Positions 34,828-43,840 of a DNA stretch of 64,000 nt are shown piece by piece. The notes beneath the pieces were generated by a model. It was given only the letters and a program-made list of their open reading frames with translations, was not told where the DNA came from and made no database searches. This DNA comes from Rhizobium sp. NLR16a (GTDB lineage: Bacteria; Pseudomonadota; Alphaproteobacteria; Rhizobiales; Rhizobiaceae). Both the position numbers and the translations under genes were made by a program. The first letter of the stretch is position 1, and each line of letters starts with the position of its first letter. The DNA lies in NCBI RefSeq assembly GCF_017948245.1, contig NZ_CP072866.1, positions 310,001-374,000 on the forward strand, written 5' to 3'.

Positions 34828-35958
34828 ATGCAGTTACCCGTTTCACCGAAGGTGGGGCCGAGCCGTTTTCGCCGCTTTCGCTTGTTTTCGCCCATTCTGG
34901 CCGGCGCAACGCTAAGAGAACGATTAATTGCCTGTTTCGGCGCCTTGCTGGGCATCGGTCTCACCGGCGTCATCAGCGGTTATCTGTTCGGTCAGGGGCC
35001 GCATCTTCCGCTGATCGTCGCACCGATGGGGGCGTCGGCGGTGCTGCTTTTCGCCGTGCCGGCAAGCCCGTTGGCGCAGCCTTGGTCGATCATCGGCGGC
35101 AATACGATTTCCGCCACGATGGGCATCATTGCCGCGTATTTCATTCGTGATCCGATCATTGCGACGGGCGTCGGCGTTTCGCTGGCCATCGGGGCGATGT
35201 CGTTCACGCGATGCCTGCATCCGCCGGGAGGGGCTGCGGCACTGACCGCCGTGCTCGGCGGCCCCGTCGTTGCCGGCTGGGGATTCGTCTTTCCCTTCGT
35301 GCCGGTCGCTTTGAACTCCTGCATACTCGTCGGGCTCGGGCTGCTGTTCCACAAGCTTTCCAGGCGGAACTATCCGCACGTCGTTCCTAAGCCGGCGGAA
35401 AACACCCACCAGACGATCGATCCGCCATCTGCTGTGCGGGTGGGCTTTCGCGAGGAGGATGTCGACGCCGCCCTTGAAGCGCTCGACGAAACCTTCGATA
35501 TCGACCGGGCCGACCTCGGGCGACTGCTGCAGCAGGTCGAGCTGCAGGCAGCCATCCGATCAAACGACAAGATCAGCTGCGCCGATATCATGTCGCGTGA
35601 CGTGATCGCCATCGGTGAGGCGTCTGGGCCGGACGCCGCGCGGCATCTTCTTTTGAAGCATAATATCCGTACCTTGCCGGTGAAGGATCCGGAAGGCCGT
35701 CTGATCGGCACTGTCGGCTTGCGTGAATTGTTTGCGGACGGCGATACGATTGCCCATGCGATCTCCAAACCGGCGACGGCGAGAGCTTCAGATGCGGCTC
35801 TGTCGCTCCTGCCAGTTCTGACGGACGGGCGCACCCATGCCGTCATCATTGTCGACGACGACCACCGGATCCTCGGCCTGATATCGCAGACCGACCTTTT
35901 GAGCGCCGTGGCGCGGCTGCTGCCGAATGACGGCGACACGATCGCGGCCGTGGCGTGA
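34828..35958 (+). CDS. HPP-family membrane protein with two CBS domains
   Basis: This is a 376-residue protein. The N-terminal 175 residues form the HPP membrane domain, with four or five helices and the signature CLHPPGGAAALTAVLGG (about 131-147). The cytoplasmic C-terminal half holds a CBS pair, from about 247 (CADIMSRDVIAIGEAS, then HNIRTLPVKDPEGRLIGTVGLRE) to about 368 (HAVIIVDDDHRILGLISQTDLL). CBS pairs bind adenosine nucleotides. HPP proteins are little studied; a plant homologue carries nitrite. It is preceded by the LysR gene. Confidence 0.9.
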   Translation: MQLPVSPKVGPSRFRRFRLFSPILAGATLRERLIACFGALLGIGLTGVISGYLFGQGPHLPLIVAPMGASAVLLFAVPASPLAQPWSIIGGNTISATMGIIAAYFIRDPIIATGVGVSLAIGAMSFTRCLHPPGGAAALTAVLGGPVVAGWGFVFPFVPVALNSCILVGLGLLFHKLSRRNYPHVVPKPAENTHQTIDPPSAVRVGFREEDVDAALEALDETFDIDRADLGRLLQQVELQAAIRSNDKISCADIMSRDVIAIGEASGPDAARHLLLKHNIRTLPVKDPEGRLIGTVGLRELFADGDTIAHAISKPATARASDAALSLLPVLTDGRTHAVIIVDDDHRILGLISQTDLLSAVARLLPNDGDTIAAVA

Positions 35959-36041
35959 GCTTGTCGAGCGGCTCGGATTGCCGCCGGAGATCTCGCTGTC
36001 ACAGGCTGCATGCTGCGTCGTCATTTCCGCGAAGTTGCCGT

Positions 36042-39000
36042 CTACAACTGCGGGACTTCGGACGTTTCCGAAATGATCCCGGCGATGACCTGAAACGGAT
36101 GTGGAATGCGCTTCGCGTCAATTTCCTTCACCTGCGACCGGCAGGAATATCCTGTCGCCATAAGGATATCGGTATCGCCGGCCGCATCGACTTCCGGTTT
36201 CCAGCTCATCGCGTAGAGGCGTTCGGAGATCGGGCGGTTGCGGGCCTCGTGCCCGAAGGTGCCGGCCATGCCGCAACAGCCGGTTTGCGCAACCTGAAGG
36301 TCAATGCCAAGGCTTTCGAAGATCTTTTGCCATTGTGCGACGGAGGCCGGCGCATTGGTGCGTTCGGTGCAATGAGGCATCAAGCGGAAGCTGTTGCCCT
36401 TGACGACCGAAGGGGAAGCGGCGAGCCGGTCGAGATTGGCGGCGAGCCATTCCTGGGGAAGAAGGACTGCCGCCTTCAGCATTCCTTTATACTCGCTGCG
36501 GAAGGCGAGCGTCATCGACGGATCGAGGCCGACAAGCGTCATTCCGGCATCATCGAGCTGCTGAAGATAGCCTGCTGTCCGTTGGGCTGCATCGGCGAAG
36601 CGTCCGAGATAGCCATGCACATGCAGGGCTTTGCCATTGACATGGGAGGCCGCGAGAAGGGGTGAGAAGCCTGATTTCCTGGCGAGAACGATTGCGGCGA
36701 GTGCAACGTCAGGATCGAAATAGGCGGTAAAGCTGTCGGCGACGAAGACCACGCTCCGCTGCCTTTCACCCGGCGACAGCGCTTCGATCGTCTGAGCGGT
36801 CGCAAGCGGCACGCCGAGGCGGGCGGCTTCCTTTGCCAGTGAGATTTGCGGCAGACGCGGCAGCGAGGTCAGCCCCACCACACGCATCAACCTTCTGCCG
36901 ACCCGCGTGCCGACGACCATGTTGTAGGCGGGGCGGATGCGCTGGACGAGCGGCAGGGTCGTCTCGATCGCCGCGACCAGCGGGTCCTTCAGCGGACGGA
37001 GATAACGTCCGTAGTAGAGTTCCAGGAATTTCGAGCGGAAGGCCGGCACGATGACCTTCACCGGGCATTGCCCGGCGCAGGCCTTGCAGGCGAGACAGGT
37101 CTCCATCGCCGCGCGCACCTCATGGGAAAAATCGTCCCGATTTGCCGGGCTCAGCGAGTTGAAGGCGCGTCGCGCGAGGCTCGCGAGCGGAGCGCTTCGC
37201 CGCAGGCGCGTTGCCTCATCGCGGGGATCGATGCCATTTTCGGCAAGCAGCCTCAACCATTCCCGCATCAGCGCGGCACGGCCCTTGGGCGAAAAGCGCC
37301 GGTCGCGCGTCGCCTTGTAGGAGGGGCACATCGGGCTCGTTTCGTCGAAATCGAAACAGGCGCCATTGCCGTTGCAATAGGCGGCATTGTCGAAGGCGGA
37401 GCGGATCTGGTTGCCGATGATACGGTCGGTATCTCCCCGCAGCGGGACATCGTCGATCTTTGTCAGCGCCTCTGACGAAGGCGTGGCAATCTTGCCCGGA
37501 TTGAGCCGGTTATCCGGATCGAAAGCCCGCTTGATTTCCTGCAGGCAGGGATAAAGATCGCCGAAGAATTCAGGCACATATTCCGAACGCACCCCTTTGC
37601 CGTGCTCTCCCCAGAGCACGCCGCCATATTTGCGGGTGAGCGTCACCGCGGCGTCGCTGATCTCCCGAACCAGCCGGACATGAGCGTCGCGGGTGAGGTC
37701 AAGGGCTGGCCGCACGTGCAGCACGCCGGCATCGACATGGCCGAACATGCCGTAGGAAAGGCCAGCGCCATCGAGAAGGGCGCGGAATTCGCGAATATAG
37801 GCCGCCAGATTTTCCGGCGGCACGGCCGTATCCTCGACGAAGGCGACAGGCCTGACCGGCCCCTCCACATTTCCGAGCAGGCCAACGGCGCGCTTGCGCA
37901 TCGACCAGATCGCCTCGACCTCAGCATGGCCTCGGGCAATCGTGTAACCGGCATGGCGGGTGCTTATGCCGGCGTCGAGAGCTGCGGTCACTTCCGAGAG
38001 CTTGCGTTCGAGCTCCTCCTCGTCGTCGGCGAGGACTTCGACGATATTGATGCCATCGGTCACCGCGTCCGGTTCATCCGGAAAAAAGCGGGCGATGCCG
38101 GTCCAGACGATGTCGCGTCTCGCAAGACCAAGTACTTTCTCATCGATGGTCTCCACCGAGGCGACCTTCAGCGCCGCGAGATCGCGGGCGTCTTCCAGGG
38201 CGGTATTGAAATCGCCATAGCGGATATTGATCAGCGCCGCATGAGCGGGGATCGGCAGAAGGTTGAGTTCGGCTTCGGCGATCAAAGCCAGCGTTCCCTC
38301 CGATCCGCAGAGAACGGCGTTGAGGTCGAAGCATCCGTCGTCGCGCCTGACATGGGCGAGGTCGTAGCCGGTCATGTAGCGATTGAGTTTCGGGAAAACC
38401 TCAGTGATCCGGTCCCGCTTTTCGCGTGTGATCCGCTCCACCGTTCTGTGGATCTCGCCGACGCGGTCCTTACCTGCGACGATCTCATCGAGCGCTTCCG
38501 CATCGAGCGGGCGCGACCAAAAATCGGAGCCGTCCACCAGCACGATGCGCAATCCGAGAATATGGTTGCTGGTCTTGCCGTAGAGGCAGGAACCCTGGCC
38601 ACAGGCGTCGGTGGAGATCATGCCGCCGATCGTGGCGCGGTTGGAGGTGGAGAGTTCGGGCGCGAAAAAGAGACCGTAAGGTTTCAGCGCCTGGTTCAAC
38701 TGATCCTTGACGACGCCCGCCTGCACGCGCGCGACCCTGCGGACGGGATCGATTTCGAGAATGGACCTCATGTGCCGCGAACAATCCACCACCACGCCAG
38801 ATGTCAGGGATTGCCCGTTCGTGCCGGTGCCGCCGCCGCGCGGTGCAATACTTATTCCGCGGAACGTGGGTTCTGCCAGCACGGACGCTAGGTGCTGCAG
38901 GTCTTCTACGCCTCGCGGAAAAAGGATGCCCGTCGGCTCAAGCTGGTAAATGGAATTGTCGGTCGAAAATACGGTTCGGCTGGCCGGGCCGGTCTCGATG

Positions 39001-39089
39001 TCGCCCTCGAATCCCGCTTCGACGAGCCGCTGGAAAAACCCTGTGGCGGGGAGGGCGAGGGTAACCTTCGGCTGGAGGCGTGGAATCAT
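36042..39089 (-). CDS. ydiJ: FAD/Fe-S D-2-hydroxyglutarate dehydrogenase (YdiJ type)
   Basis: This 1015-residue protein matches the length of E. coli YdiJ (about 1018), a D-2-hydroxyglutarate dehydrogenase. The FAD-binding_4 domain (about 50-280) contains APRGGGTGTNGQSL. The FAD-oxidase C domain has GHVDAGVLHVRP and LWGEHGKGVRSEYV with the catalytic His residues. The Fe-S part has CNGNGACFDFDETSPMCPS and CLACKACAGQCPVKV. CCG-type cysteines follow in PHCTERTNAP and QTGCCGMAGTFGHEA. It stands alone on the minus strand. Its start region lies near a hexanucleotide repeat. Confidence 0.92.
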   Translation of the reverse strand: MIPRLQPKVTLALPATGFFQRLVEAGFEGDIETGPASRTVFSTDNSIYQLEPTGILFPRGVEDLQHLASVLAEPTFRGISIAPRGGGTGTNGQSLTSGVVVDCSRHMRSILEIDPVRRVARVQAGVVKDQLNQALKPYGLFFAPELSTSNRATIGGMISTDACGQGSCLYGKTSNHILGLRIVLVDGSDFWSRPLDAEALDEIVAGKDRVGEIHRTVERITREKRDRITEVFPKLNRYMTGYDLAHVRRDDGCFDLNAVLCGSEGTLALIAEAELNLLPIPAHAALINIRYGDFNTALEDARDLAALKVASVETIDEKVLGLARRDIVWTGIARFFPDEPDAVTDGINIVEVLADDEEELERKLSEVTAALDAGISTRHAGYTIARGHAEVEAIWSMRKRAVGLLGNVEGPVRPVAFVEDTAVPPENLAAYIREFRALLDGAGLSYGMFGHVDAGVLHVRPALDLTRDAHVRLVREISDAAVTLTRKYGGVLWGEHGKGVRSEYVPEFFGDLYPCLQEIKRAFDPDNRLNPGKIATPSSEALTKIDDVPLRGDTDRIIGNQIRSAFDNAAYCNGNGACFDFDETSPMCPSYKATRDRRFSPKGRAALMREWLRLLAENGIDPRDEATRLRRSAPLASLARRAFNSLSPANRDDFSHEVRAAMETCLACKACAGQCPVKVIVPAFRSKFLELYYGRYLRPLKDPLVAAIETTLPLVQRIRPAYNMVVGTRVGRRLMRVVGLTSLPRLPQISLAKEAARLGVPLATAQTIEALSPGERQRSVVFVADSFTAYFDPDVALAAIVLARKSGFSPLLAASHVNGKALHVHGYLGRFADAAQRTAGYLQQLDDAGMTLVGLDPSMTLAFRSEYKGMLKAAVLLPQEWLAANLDRLAASPSVVKGNSFRLMPHCTERTNAPASVAQWQKIFESLGIDLQVAQTGCCGMAGTFGHEARNRPISERLYAMSWKPEVDAAGDTDILMATGYSCRSQVKEIDAKRIPHPFQVIAGIISETSEVPQL

Positions 39090-39217
39090 TGCGAACCTTC
39101 AGAATGCACTCGAACTCTGTCACTAGCGCATCAGCCCCAGAATCGGAATCGATTTCCGAGGGCGATGTGAGGATCAAGTGCCACGGCTCCTTGCAGCGGC
39201 TGATAAAACGCGCAACG

Positions 39218-39283
39218 CCAGTCCCAGTCCCAGTCCCAGTCCCAGTCCCAGTCCCAGTCCCAGTCCCAGTCCCTGTCCCTGTC
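39218..39283. repeat. hexanucleotide tandem repeat (CCAGTC)9(CCTGTC)2
   Basis: Nine exact CCAGTC units at 39218-39271 are followed by two CCTGTC units to 39283 and a degenerate CGTGTG. The array is in the 250-base gap between the ydiJ start (39089) and the end of a small gene (39340), about 130 bases upstream of ydiJ. It contains no inverted repeat. The perfect units suggest recent slippage, so copy number may vary between strains. Confidence 0.92.
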
Positions 39284-39339
39284 CGTGTGCGCGGCGGAGG
39301 CTGCATTATATCAGCCTTCGCCGTGACGGTTCCGTGCAG

Positions 39340-39597
39340 TCAGTGAGCAGCCGGTGGGCGTCCGTTTGTCTCGAAGAGACCGCGAGCCGCCTCGACCATC
39401 GCCTGCAGATGATTGGGATCGCGCACGCCCTGTCGGTAGAGCTCGATGATGATGCTCGCCATTCGTTCGGCTTCGTCGCTGTCTCTTGCCACTGCGTAAT
39501 CGGCGCTGAGCTTGTCGAAGACGCGCTGGCAGGTTTCGAGATCGCGGGAGTCCAGCGGCACCTGCGATCGGTTTAGGATCGTTTGAACCATCTTCAT
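39340..39597 (-). CDS. small conserved hypothetical protein downstream of groEL
   Basis: This 85-residue soluble protein is helical and charged, with DSRDLETCQRVFDKLSADYAV and DEAERMASIIIELYRQGVRD. Codon use is rhizobial, and the start at 39597 lies 51 bases after the groEL stop. I do not know its function. Its position after groEL with a terminator between suggests separate or read-through expression. Confidence 0.75.
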   Translation of the reverse strand: MKMVQTILNRSQVPLDSRDLETCQRVFDKLSADYAVARDSDEAERMASIIIELYRQGVRDPNHLQAMVEAARGLFETNGRPPAAH

Positions 39598-39605
39598 TCC
39601 CTCGG

Positions 39606-39645
39606 AAAAGGCCCGCCAGGCGTGTCCAGGCGAGCCTGCGGCCTT
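39606..39645 (-). terminator. intrinsic terminator after groEL
   Basis: On the minus strand AAGGCC pairs with GGCCTT and an inner CAGGC pairs with GCCTG with small bulges, and TTTTCC follows. It lies just past the groEL stop at 39649. Confidence 0.65.
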
Positions 39646-39648
39646 GTC

Positions 39649-41289
<1,641 letters not shown>

Positions 41290-41302
41290 TCATCGGCAGC
41301 TA

Positions 41303-41404
41303 GCGCATGTCGCCAAGTGTACAGCGGTTTTGCGAGAACGACATGCGAAGAAATTAAGATCCAAAGCGCGAGGGACGACCCTCAGAGATCGCAACGCGCT
41401 TTAG
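41303..41404. repeat. rhizobial intergenic repeat with two hairpins, inside groESL
   Basis: The first hairpin has CGCATGTCG (41304-41312) and CGACATGCG (41339-41347), a perfect 9-base stem around TGTACAGCGGTTTTGCG. The second has AAAGCGCG (41363-41370) and CGCGCTTT (41395-41402), with a nested GAGGG-ACGA-CCCTC. The order matches, from memory, a palindromic intergenic repeat very common in Rhizobium genomes. A partial copy lies at 26519-26556. It sits between groES and groEL and could act on mRNA processing or stability. Confidence 0.75.
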
Positions 41405-41427
41405 CGTTGACTTCCGACTTGATGGAC

Positions 41428-41742
41428 TCAGGCGGCCTCTTTCCGCTCGCTCTGAGCTTCGATGATACCCATCACGTCGCTTTCCTTCATGATCAGCAGG
41501 TCTTCGCCATCGATCTTGATCTCCGTGCCGGACCACTTGCCGAACAGGATGCGATCGCCGACCTTGACGTCGAGTGCCTGGATTTGGCCGGCATCGTCGC
41601 GTGCGCCGGGACCGACGGCGATGACCTCGCCTTCCTGCGGCTTTTCCCTGGCGGTGTCGGGAATGATGATGCCGCCCTTGGTCTTTTCCTCGGAATCGAC
41701 GCGGCGGACGAGAATGCGGTCATGAAGCGGTCGGAACGACAT
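41428..41742 (-). CDS. groES: co-chaperonin GroES
   Basis: This 104-residue GroES has [36 protein letters not shown] (mobile loop GGIIIPD) and [33 protein letters not shown]. The ATG at 41742 has GGAGGAA about 4-5 bases upstream. It caps the GroEL ring. It is the first gene of the operon, with a CIRCE element and a heat-shock-like promoter in the 350 bases before it. The C-terminus has a short extension ([10 protein letters not shown]) common in rhizobial paralogues. Confidence 0.96.
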   Translation of the reverse strand: MSFRPLHDRILVRRVDSEEKTKGGIIIPDTAREKPQEGEVIAVGPGARDDAGQIQALDVKVGDRILFGKWSGTEIKIDGEDLLIMKESDVMGIIEAQSERKEAA

Positions 41743-41840
41743 GTCTTCCTCCATAGACAAACAATGACGACGGTGTCGGTGCTGGCCGGACCGGATTGAT
41801 GAGATCCGGACGGGTGCAAGTCGCGCGCATTGCGCGAATG

Positions 41841-41869
41841 ATCTGGTTCGAGCGTTTTTCGATTTCAAG
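41841..41869 (-). promoter_or_regulatory. candidate RpoH (heat-shock sigma) promoter of groESL
   Basis: On the minus strand CTTGAA (41869-41864) is followed after 17 bases by CCAGAT (41846-41841). CTTGAA is the usual -35 of heat-shock sigma factors; the -10 is only a partial match. It lies about 100 bases before groES. Confidence 0.5.
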
Positions 41870-41885
41870 AGGAGCAGGAGAAAAA

Positions 41886-41912
41886 TTAGCACTCTCTGCT
41901 GTCGACTGCTAG
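41886..41912 (-). promoter_or_regulatory. CIRCE element, HrcA operator
   Basis: On the plus strand TTAGCACTC, nine bases, then GACTGCTAG. The left arm is exact to the CIRCE consensus (TTAGCACTC-N9-GAGTGCTAA) and the right arm matches at 7 of 9. It lies about 145 bases upstream of groES in its promoter region, and HrcA would repress here. The minus-strand TTGCTA at its upstream edge may be a -35 box of a vegetative promoter overlapped by the operator. Confidence 0.8.
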
Positions 41913-42093
41913 CAACTCTCCCGGGAACAGAAGCCCCCTTCCTGCGTTCGACATAATGAAGATAGTCGTCCCCTCGTCTCGAAGGCGAGTTCAAACTGCA
42001 CAAGGCTTGAATCCGGACGTCGGCGTTCCTAGCTCTCTGGCGATCGAGGCTCGATGAGCTCGATCACCGTCCCACGTCTTAGGAGTGAGTGAC

Positions 42094-42384
42094 ATGGAAG
42101 AGAAGACCAATATAATCAAAGACCTCAGTATCGAGGAACGCGAGGAGATCTTCGTCGATATCGCTCGCACGCTGGAGGATACGGCGCGTGAGGCTCTTGT
42201 CGAAGGCAATACGCAATTTGCCGTGCTCTCCAACAACATGGCCGAAGCGATCCGCGTCAATGCCGACGAACTCGCCAGGGACGATCCCGAGAATGCCGAG
42301 CGCGTGTTGCTCCAGGCAACGGCGATGATCTCGCAGTTCGAGGCCGTGCACCCCTATCGCATGGTAAGCATGGCCGTTCACTGA
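42094..42384 (+). CDS. small hypothetical protein, helical and acidic
   Basis: This 96-residue acidic protein, predicted helical, has DLSIEEREEIFVDIARTLEDTAREAL and RVNADELARDDPENAERVLLQATAM. The ATG at 42094 has AGGAG 8 bases upstream (42081-42085). It is divergent from groESL and shares its promoter region, so co-regulation in stress is possible. I do not recognise the family. Confidence 0.75.
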   Translation: MEEKTNIIKDLSIEEREEIFVDIARTLEDTAREALVEGNTQFAVLSNNMAEAIRVNADELARDDPENAERVLLQATAMISQFEAVHPYRMVSMAVH

Positions 42385-42491
42385 TTGCCGGCAGGACGGC
42401 TTGGCTTGGCCGCCCGCTCGAATCAATCGCCAGCATGCGGAACTCTCGCGGCTGGCGGAGGTTATTGGATCACAGCATCGAAAGGTGATCC

Positions 42492-42848
42492 ATGACCACT
42501 TCCCCAACCAACATCTCACCCGAGAGTGGAACCGACGATGCGCGCTCCTTCGACACGCAGCAAGCTGAGGCCGATCGCCAGGCGGCATTGGAAGCCGCCC
42601 GCTGCAATGTGCGTTCGACGTTGGATCGCGAGAGCGGCACCGAGACCCCAAGCCTGAAACTGGCGAGGGAGTATCTCAGTCTCGGCGGGCGGCGCCGGTC
42701 CAAGATCGACGACAACATCACCACTGTTCGTCAATGGAATGAGGATCCCCCGGCGGCCGAACGCTTTTGGAAAGAGCGAGTGGAGACGCTTTCAAAGGAT
42801 CAGCGCAAACAGGTGGAGGATTTTCTTCCGACCATCAACACGCCTTGA
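42492..42848 (+). CDS. small hypothetical protein
   Basis: This 118-residue soluble protein is rich in charged residues (DTQQAEADRQAALEAARCN; LGGRRRSKIDDNITTVRQW). GAAAGGTG is about 6 bases before the ATG. It belongs to a row of small rightward genes (42094-43666) after groESL. No family is recognised. Confidence 0.7.
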   Translation: MTTSPTNISPESGTDDARSFDTQQAEADRQAALEAARCNVRSTLDRESGTETPSLKLAREYLSLGGRRRSKIDDNITTVRQWNEDPPAAERFWKERVETLSKDQRKQVEDFLPTINTP

Positions 42849-42917
42849 AGATGGCCGCCCGGCTCGTCGCCGCGCGCCAAATTGAGTAGCGAGGTCAGGT
42901 CGAAACTGGAGAAGATC

Positions 42918-43241
42918 ATGGCCATAGATAAACACGAGCAGATACGCCGGCGCGCCTATGAAATCTGGGAAGCCGAAGGCCGCCCTGAAGGTTCGGACCT
43001 GCGTCACTGGATGCAAGCTTGCGACGAACTGGCTGGCGAAGACGAGCATGAGACGCTGCAAGACCTGCTTGATCAAGACGACAGAGATGATGCGGCCTTG
43101 CTGCAAGGAGCCGGGGAAAGCGGTGATCTCGATCCGCCGCGAGCCGACCTTGGTGTTGCCGGCTCCACGACGCCCGATATCGAGATAACAACCGGGGAGA
43201 ACCCTTCCCGGCGAAAAATCAGAAGGACCGAAGGACCGTAA
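42918..43241 (+). CDS. DUF2934 protein
   Basis: This 107-residue protein has the DUF2934 core near the N-terminus: EQIRRRAYEIWEAEGRPEGS followed by DLRHWMQA. DUF2934 proteins are common in rhizobia and of unknown function. The C-terminal part is acidic and then turns basic (SRRKIRRTEGP). The ATG at 42918 follows GGAG by 6 bases. The next gene starts 5 bases after its stop, so the two are coupled. Confidence 0.8.
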   Translation: MAIDKHEQIRRRAYEIWEAEGRPEGSDLRHWMQACDELAGEDEHETLQDLLDQDDRDDAALLQGAGESGDLDPPRADLGVAGSTTPDIEITTGENPSRRKIRRTEGP

Positions 43242-43246
43242 CCGCC

Positions 43247-43666
43247 ATGCAGCATCTCGACCATGCCATGCAAATCGCCTTAGAGGCGCATGAAGGGCAG
43301 GTGGACAAGACCGGGCGGCCATTCTTTGAGCATTGCCAGCGGGTCGCGCTTCTCGTGTCGGGAGACGAGGCGCGAACGGTTGCCTATCTTCACGACGTCG
43401 CCGAAAAAGGCAGTGGCTGGACGCTCGACAGGTTAAGGGAGGAAGGCTTCCCGCCGGCGATCATCTCTGCGGTGGATGCCTTGACGCGGCGGCCCGAGGA
43501 GCCTGACGACGAATTCGTCAGACGCGCCGCATCGAATTCGCTGGCCCTGCCAGTCAAACAGGCGGACCTTGAAGACAATCTCCGACAGGCCGAACAAGCC
43601 GGCAAGAAAACCGAAAAATACCAGCGCGGTCTGGATCTCCTGCACGACATCCGGAACGAACGCTAG
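43247..43666 (+). CDS. small HD-domain protein
   Basis: This 139-residue protein carries a SpoT/RelA-type HD fold: HAMQIALEAHEGQVDKTGRPFFEHCQRVA, then the metal-binding pair in AYLHDVAEKG and a later QADLEDNLRQA in the position of the last Asp. Such stand-alone domains can hydrolyse (p)ppGpp or other nucleotides (Mesh1-like), though this is inferred. It is the last of the small genes after groESL, 5 bases after the DUF2934 gene. Confidence 0.82.
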   Translation: MQHLDHAMQIALEAHEGQVDKTGRPFFEHCQRVALLVSGDEARTVAYLHDVAEKGSGWTLDRLREEGFPPAIISAVDALTRRPEEPDDEFVRRAASNSLALPVKQADLEDNLRQAEQAGKKTEKYQRGLDLLHDIRNER

Positions 43667-43840
43667 GTCTGTTCGGGCGGTGCCGGCGAAAGTCCCGAAG
43701 AATGTCTGCCGTGCGTCCTCTTGCATCACCGGATATTTTCCGCCTCGCTCGCAACCATTCTTCAACCATAGAAAGCGGAGCACCCTGAGGCCGACCTGAG
43801 GTGAGGGTCGTGTTAACCGGTACGACCTATAGTCGCGCCC

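Noticed and set aside
39218..39283. CRISPR array
   Set aside because: The units are 6 bases with no spacers; it is a simple tandem repeat.
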